The translations under genes and the position numbers were made by a program. From the NCBI RefSeq assembly GCF_013817205.1, contig NZ_JACDDD010000019.1:1-48802 (forward strand): DNA of 48,802 nt, in the 5' to 3' direction. Source of the DNA: Polaromonas sp. (GTDB lineage: Bacteria > Pseudomonadota > Gammaproteobacteria > Burkholderiales > Burkholderiaceae_C). The notes beneath the pieces are model-generated. The model ran no database searches, was not told the DNA's origin, and saw only the letters and a program-made list of their open reading frames with translations. Each line of letters starts with the position of its first letter. Within the stretch, counting starts at the first letter, position 1. Shown in pieces: positions 45,828 through 48,802 of the stretch.

Positions 45828-46619
45828 ATGTTACGGGCAGCTTTTGTCCTTTTTGCCTCTGTGTTGCTTAATGCCGTGGCGCCGGTCCTGGCGGCCGACA
45901 TTGTGGCCCACCGCCAGGGTGTGCTGATCCAGGGAAACATCCAGCAAGGCGACTACGCAAAGATCGCCCAGTTTGTGCGCCACCCCGATAATTTCGGGCG
46001 GTTTACGCGGTCGGTTTTTTTGGATTCCCCGGGTGGCGACCTGGTGGAAACCGTCAGGATCGCCCATCTGCTTGAAAAAAGTTATGCGGCAACGCATGTA
46101 GAACCCGGCGCCCGCTGCTACAGCGCCTGCTTCATCCTCTGGATGAGCGGTGTCAGCCGCACCGTATCGCAAGGCGCGACCCTGGGGGTGCACCGCATCA
46201 ACGTGAAAGTTGACGGCAAAGCGATGGACCCGACGTCCGAGCGTTTCGCAAGCATTTCGCGCCGCGTCGAATACTACATGGCCAGCCTGGGGACGCCGCG
46301 CGCCATCCTCGACAAGATGAACGCCACCGCCTCGGCGAGCATGTTTGTCATCAGCCAGCGCTGGTTGGCCGAGCAACGCCTGCTGGCGGCGGTTTCGTAC
46401 CGCCGCGGGTTTATTGATGAGGCCCAGGCCCGGTGCGGACCGGAGCCCTATGCGGCCGCTGTCAGCTCTGTTGCCCCCATGAGCGATGACGAAACCCAGC
46501 GCTGGACGGGATCTGTCAGCAACTGGATGCGTTGCGCTGACACAGTGCGCGCCAGCAGCCAGCAACTCGACGGTGTGCGCATCGCCGCGCTGCTTGACGA
46601 CCCGGACGCAAACCACTGA
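45828..46619 (+). CDS. Periplasmic ClpP-like protein (COG3904-type)
   Basis: Signal peptide (about 1-23, cleavage after LAA) followed by a ClpP/crotonase-like fold: FLDSPGGDLVETVRIAHLL, likely nucleophile Ser99 in CYSACFILW and His122 in LGVHR. 263 residues. The Ser/His pair is as in SppA/ClpP-like exported hydrolases, so a serine protease is plausible; the third residue is not obvious. AGGA eight bases before the ATG. Function unknown. Confidence 0.8.
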   Translation: MLRAAFVLFASVLLNAVAPVLAADIVAHRQGVLIQGNIQQGDYAKIAQFVRHPDNFGRFTRSVFLDSPGGDLVETVRIAHLLEKSYAATHVEPGARCYSACFILWMSGVSRTVSQGATLGVHRINVKVDGKAMDPTSERFASISRRVEYYMASLGTPRAILDKMNATASASMFVISQRWLAEQRLLAAVSYRRGFIDEAQARCGPEPYAAAVSSVAPMSDDETQRWTGSVSNWMRCADTVRASSQQLDGVRIAALLDDPDANH

Positions 46620-46692
46620 GGTCAACCGTCTCCCCGTGCCGCCGCAAGGGTTCGCAAGCACATGCAGTCAGCGAACCTGGGGGTTCATGATT

Positions 46693-46790
46693 CAAGCCGG
46701 GGCCGTGGAGCTGGCTTTGCCAGCCCGCAGGCGCAGCGCCCCCTCGGGGGGGGGGCAGAGAGCACACGCAGTGAGCGAACGTGGGGGCCG
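46693..46790 (+). repeat. Dispersed repeat B at the 3' side of the GMC gene
   Basis: GGGGCCGTGGAGCTGGCTTT, GCCAGCCCGCAGGCGCAGCG, CCCCCTCGGGGGGGGGCAGA, GAGCACACGCAGTGAGCGAA, CGTGGGGGCC. It ends a few bases before the GMC oxidoreductase stop codon. Confidence 0.8.
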
Positions 46791-46792
46791 TA

Positions 46793-48535
46793 TTATTTCC
46801 CTTGCTGAATCCACTGCGCGGCTTTTTCCGCAATCATCAGCGTTGGTGAGTTGGTGTTGCCGCTGGTGATCAGCGGCATCACGCCGGCGTCAACCACGCG
46901 CAGGCCCAGCACGCCGCGCACTCGCAGGTGTGTGTCCACCACTGCCATCGGATCGTCGGTCCGTCCCATTTTGGTGGTGCCGACCGGGTGGAAAATCGTG
47001 GTGGCGATGTCACCGGCCAGTCGCGTCAGGTCTTCGTCGCTTTGAAACTGCACGCCGGGACGGAACTCTTCCGGTTGCCAGCCGGTCAGCGCGCTTTGGC
47101 CGACGATGCGGCGCGTGACGCGCAGGGAGTCGGCAGCCACTCGCCGGTCCTCGGGCGTACTCAGGTAGTTGGGCGTAATCGCCGGTGCATCGTCAAAGCG
47201 CGGGCTTTTGATCTGCACCGAGCCCCGGCTCGTGGGGTTCAGGTTGCAGACGCTGGCGGTGAAGGCATTGAAGTTGTGCAGAGGCTCGCCGAAGGCGTCC
47301 AGCGACAGGGGCTGCACGTGGTATTCGATGTTCGGGTAAGGCTGGTCCGGCGAGCTGCGCGTGAAGGCGCCCAGTTGTGACGGCGCCATGCTCATCGGGC
47401 CGGTACGCCGAAGCGCGTATTCGAGGCCGATCTTGGCCTTGCCCCAGAACGAGTTCGCCAGGGTGTTGAGCGTGAAATTTTGCGTCCTGCTGCCGGCAAT
47501 CGCGTTGACCTTGTAGACCGAGCGTATCTGCAGATGATCTTGCAGATTGGCGCCTACGCCGGGCAGGTCCACCAGCACCGGGATGTCGTGTTGCCGCAGC
47601 AGCGCGCCCGGACCGATACCGGAGAGCTGCAGGATTTGTGGCGAACCTATGCTGCCAGCGCTGAGGATTACTTCGCCGATGAAGCTGTCCCCGCGCGTGA
47701 CCAGCGCGGTGCGGGTCTCGTTGCCGGTGCGCACTTCGACGCCGATGCAGCGCTGGCTGCCGTCGTCCTGACGCTCGATGACAAGTTTGCTGACCTGCGT
47801 GCTGGTCCACATCTCGAAGTTCGGCCGGCCATCACAAGCGGGTCGCAAAAATGCCTTGGCGGTGTTCCAGCGCCAGCCGGCTTTCTGGTTGACCTCGAAA
47901 TACCCCACACCTTCGTTGTTGCCGGTGTTGAAGTCGTCGGTGGCGGGAATCCCCGCCTGCTGGGCTGCAGCGGAGAAGGCATCGAGGATGTCCCAGCGCA
48001 GGCGCTGTTTTTCCACACGCCACTCGCCACCCATCTTGCGCCCTTGGCCGTTGCTGTGCTGACTGTTGTGGCCATGGAGGCGCTGGAAGCTCTCGTTGAC
48101 CGCCACCCCGCGATGCCCTTTCGGGAGGTCGAGTTTGTAGTGGTCTTCGTGCTGGCGAAAGGCCGGCAGCACCTTGTCCCAGCGCCAGGTGTCGTCACCG
48201 GTCAGGGCGGCCCATTGGTCGTAGTCGCGCGCCTGGCCACGCATGTAAATCATGCCGTTGATGCTGGAGCAGCCGCCCAGCGTTTTGCCGCGCGGGTAGC
48301 GCAGGCTGCGGCCATTCAGTCCGGCGTCGGGCTCGGTGTTGTAAAGCCAGTCGGTACGCGGGTTGCCGATGCAATAGAGGTAACCGACGGGCACGTGGAT
48401 CCAGTGGTAGTCGTCCTTGCGTCCTGCCTCGATCAGCAACACGCGTTTGGACGCATCGGCACTCAGCCGGTTGGCCAGCAGGCAACCTGCGGTTCCGCCG
48501 CCGACGATGATGTAGTCAAACGTGTTGTCGCTCAT
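46793..48535 (-). CDS. GMC-family FAD-dependent oxidoreductase (choline/alcohol dehydrogenase-like)
   Basis: Flavoprotein alcohol dehydrogenase of the glucose-methanol-choline family. N-terminal FAD motif YIIVGGGTAGCLLANRLS, GMC signature 1 near TLGGCSSINGMIYMRG and signature 2 GSIGSPQILQLSGIGP. The C-terminal catalytic pair is His in TTIFHPVGTTKMG and Asn in SGNTNSPTLMIAEKAA. 580 residues from the ATG at 48533-48535; no signal peptide. Next to an aldehyde dehydrogenase gene on the same strand, so an alcohol-to-acid pathway is plausible. Bracketed by two repeat B copies. Confidence 0.92.
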   Translation of the reverse strand: MSDNTFDYIIVGGGTAGCLLANRLSADASKRVLLIEAGRKDDYHWIHVPVGYLYCIGNPRTDWLYNTEPDAGLNGRSLRYPRGKTLGGCSSINGMIYMRGQARDYDQWAALTGDDTWRWDKVLPAFRQHEDHYKLDLPKGHRGVAVNESFQRLHGHNSQHSNGQGRKMGGEWRVEKQRLRWDILDAFSAAAQQAGIPATDDFNTGNNEGVGYFEVNQKAGWRWNTAKAFLRPACDGRPNFEMWTSTQVSKLVIERQDDGSQRCIGVEVRTGNETRTALVTRGDSFIGEVILSAGSIGSPQILQLSGIGPGALLRQHDIPVLVDLPGVGANLQDHLQIRSVYKVNAIAGSRTQNFTLNTLANSFWGKAKIGLEYALRRTGPMSMAPSQLGAFTRSSPDQPYPNIEYHVQPLSLDAFGEPLHNFNAFTASVCNLNPTSRGSVQIKSPRFDDAPAITPNYLSTPEDRRVAADSLRVTRRIVGQSALTGWQPEEFRPGVQFQSDEDLTRLAGDIATTIFHPVGTTKMGRTDDPMAVVDTHLRVRGVLGLRVVDAGVMPLITSGNTNSPTLMIAEKAAQWIQQGK

Positions 48536-48585
48536 GCTTGTCTCGCTATTTATCAATTGAATCGGCAGCAGGCTTGTTCTTATTC

Positions 48586-48684
48586 ACGGAGGGGCCGCGG
48601 GTCCGGCTTTGCCGGCCCGCAGGCGCAGCGGCCCCCTCGGGGGGGGGCATGGAGCTACACGCAGTGAGCGACCGCGGGGGGGCC
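48586..48684 (+). repeat. Dispersed repeat B between mmsA-like gene and the GMC gene
   Basis: GGGGCCGCGGGTCCGGCTTT, GCCGGCCCGCAGGCGCAGCG, GCCCCCTCGGGGGGGGGCAT, GGAGCTACACGCAGTGAGCG, ACCGCGGGGGGGCC. Ends directly at the stop of the mmsA-like gene. Confidence 0.8.
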
Positions 48685-48685
48685 A

Positions 48686-48802
48686 TCACTTGGCGGTAGG
48701 CATGACAAACTCCGCCCCCTTGCCAATACTCTCGGGCCAGCGCTGCATGATGGACTTTTGTTTGGTGTAGAACCGCACACCTTCCTCACCGTAAGCATGC
48801 AT
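48686..48802 (-). CDS. mmsA: Methylmalonate-semialdehyde dehydrogenase (CoA-acylating), C-terminal 38 residues
   Basis: Partial: the 5' part lies beyond the window. The reverse strand reads [20 protein letters not shown] … [10 protein letters not shown] then TGA (48686-48688). This ending is characteristic of MmsA-type aldehyde dehydrogenases (YG..GVRFYT..K..M.RWP), which act in valine/propanoate and myo-inositol metabolism. Assigned from the tail only. Confidence 0.75.
   Translation of the reverse strand: MHAYGEEGVRFYTKQKSIMQRWPESIGKGAEFVMPTAK

Overview
The window is high-GC chromosomal DNA from a betaproteobacterium, most likely family Comamonadaceae (Polaromonas/Rhodoferax-like). The support is a contiguous gatC-gatA-gatB / mreB-mreC-mreD-mrdA block, the neighbourhood lplT / alr ... 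radA, a meta-cleavage homoprotocatechuate cluster, and two dispersed repeat types that I associate with this family. Genus is an inference. No rRNA, tRNA, CRISPR array, prophage or insertion sequence was seen.

Layout. 1-5.8 kb: a damaged WYL regulator gene, a membrane-anchored LytTR regulator, an acyltransferase-3 protein, glutathione peroxidase, a DMT transporter and lplT. 5.9-7.9 kb: alr translationally coupled to an unknown membrane protein. 7.9-18.1 kb: a leftward block with a DMT transporter, a PIN/ribbon-helix-helix toxin-antitoxin pair, then an operon-like run hpaR-G1-G2-E-D-F-H-I followed by a class II aldolase-like gene and a PanE-like reductase. This run converts homoprotocatechuate to pyruvate plus succinic semialdehyde; hydroxylase genes (hpaBC) are absent here. 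18.2-23.4 kb, rightward: radA with a near-consensus SOS box, a phosphoesterase, a small membrane protein, ilvE, a zinc-finger protein and waaF. 23.4-28.0 kb, leftward: a CMD-like protein, a sensor kinase/response regulator pair and an AmpG-like transporter. 28.0-31.4 kb, rightward: an M48 protease, an Hpt protein, a receiver protein and an MFS exporter with an extra C-terminal domain. 31.6-37.3 kb: xth and pyrE back to back, a DUF4124-like protein, then gatCAB leftward. 37.6-42.5 kb: mreBCD-mrdA rightward. 42.5-48.8 kb: an apparently inserted MAPEG/AraC pair beside a cytochrome-like remnant, a TauE/SafE permease, two envelope protease-like proteins, a GMC oxidoreductase and the 3' end of a methylmalonate-semialdehyde dehydrogenase gene.

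No wholly novel multi-gene system is evident. The most unusual signal is how two short dispersed repeat families have entered genes. Repeat A (about 55-60 bp, core TGCTAT-7 nt-ATAGCTG) supplies stop codons, apparently a ribosome-binding site for the panE-like gene, and internal coding sequence in gatA and hpaF. Repeat B (GC-rich, palindromic, 70-100 bp) encodes the only visible N-terminus of WaaF and the C-terminal tail of HpaG1, and sits between mreD and mrdA. A separate 165-bp element with inverted-repeat ends lies between mreB and mreC. All annotations come from reading the sequence and general family knowledge; no searches were run.
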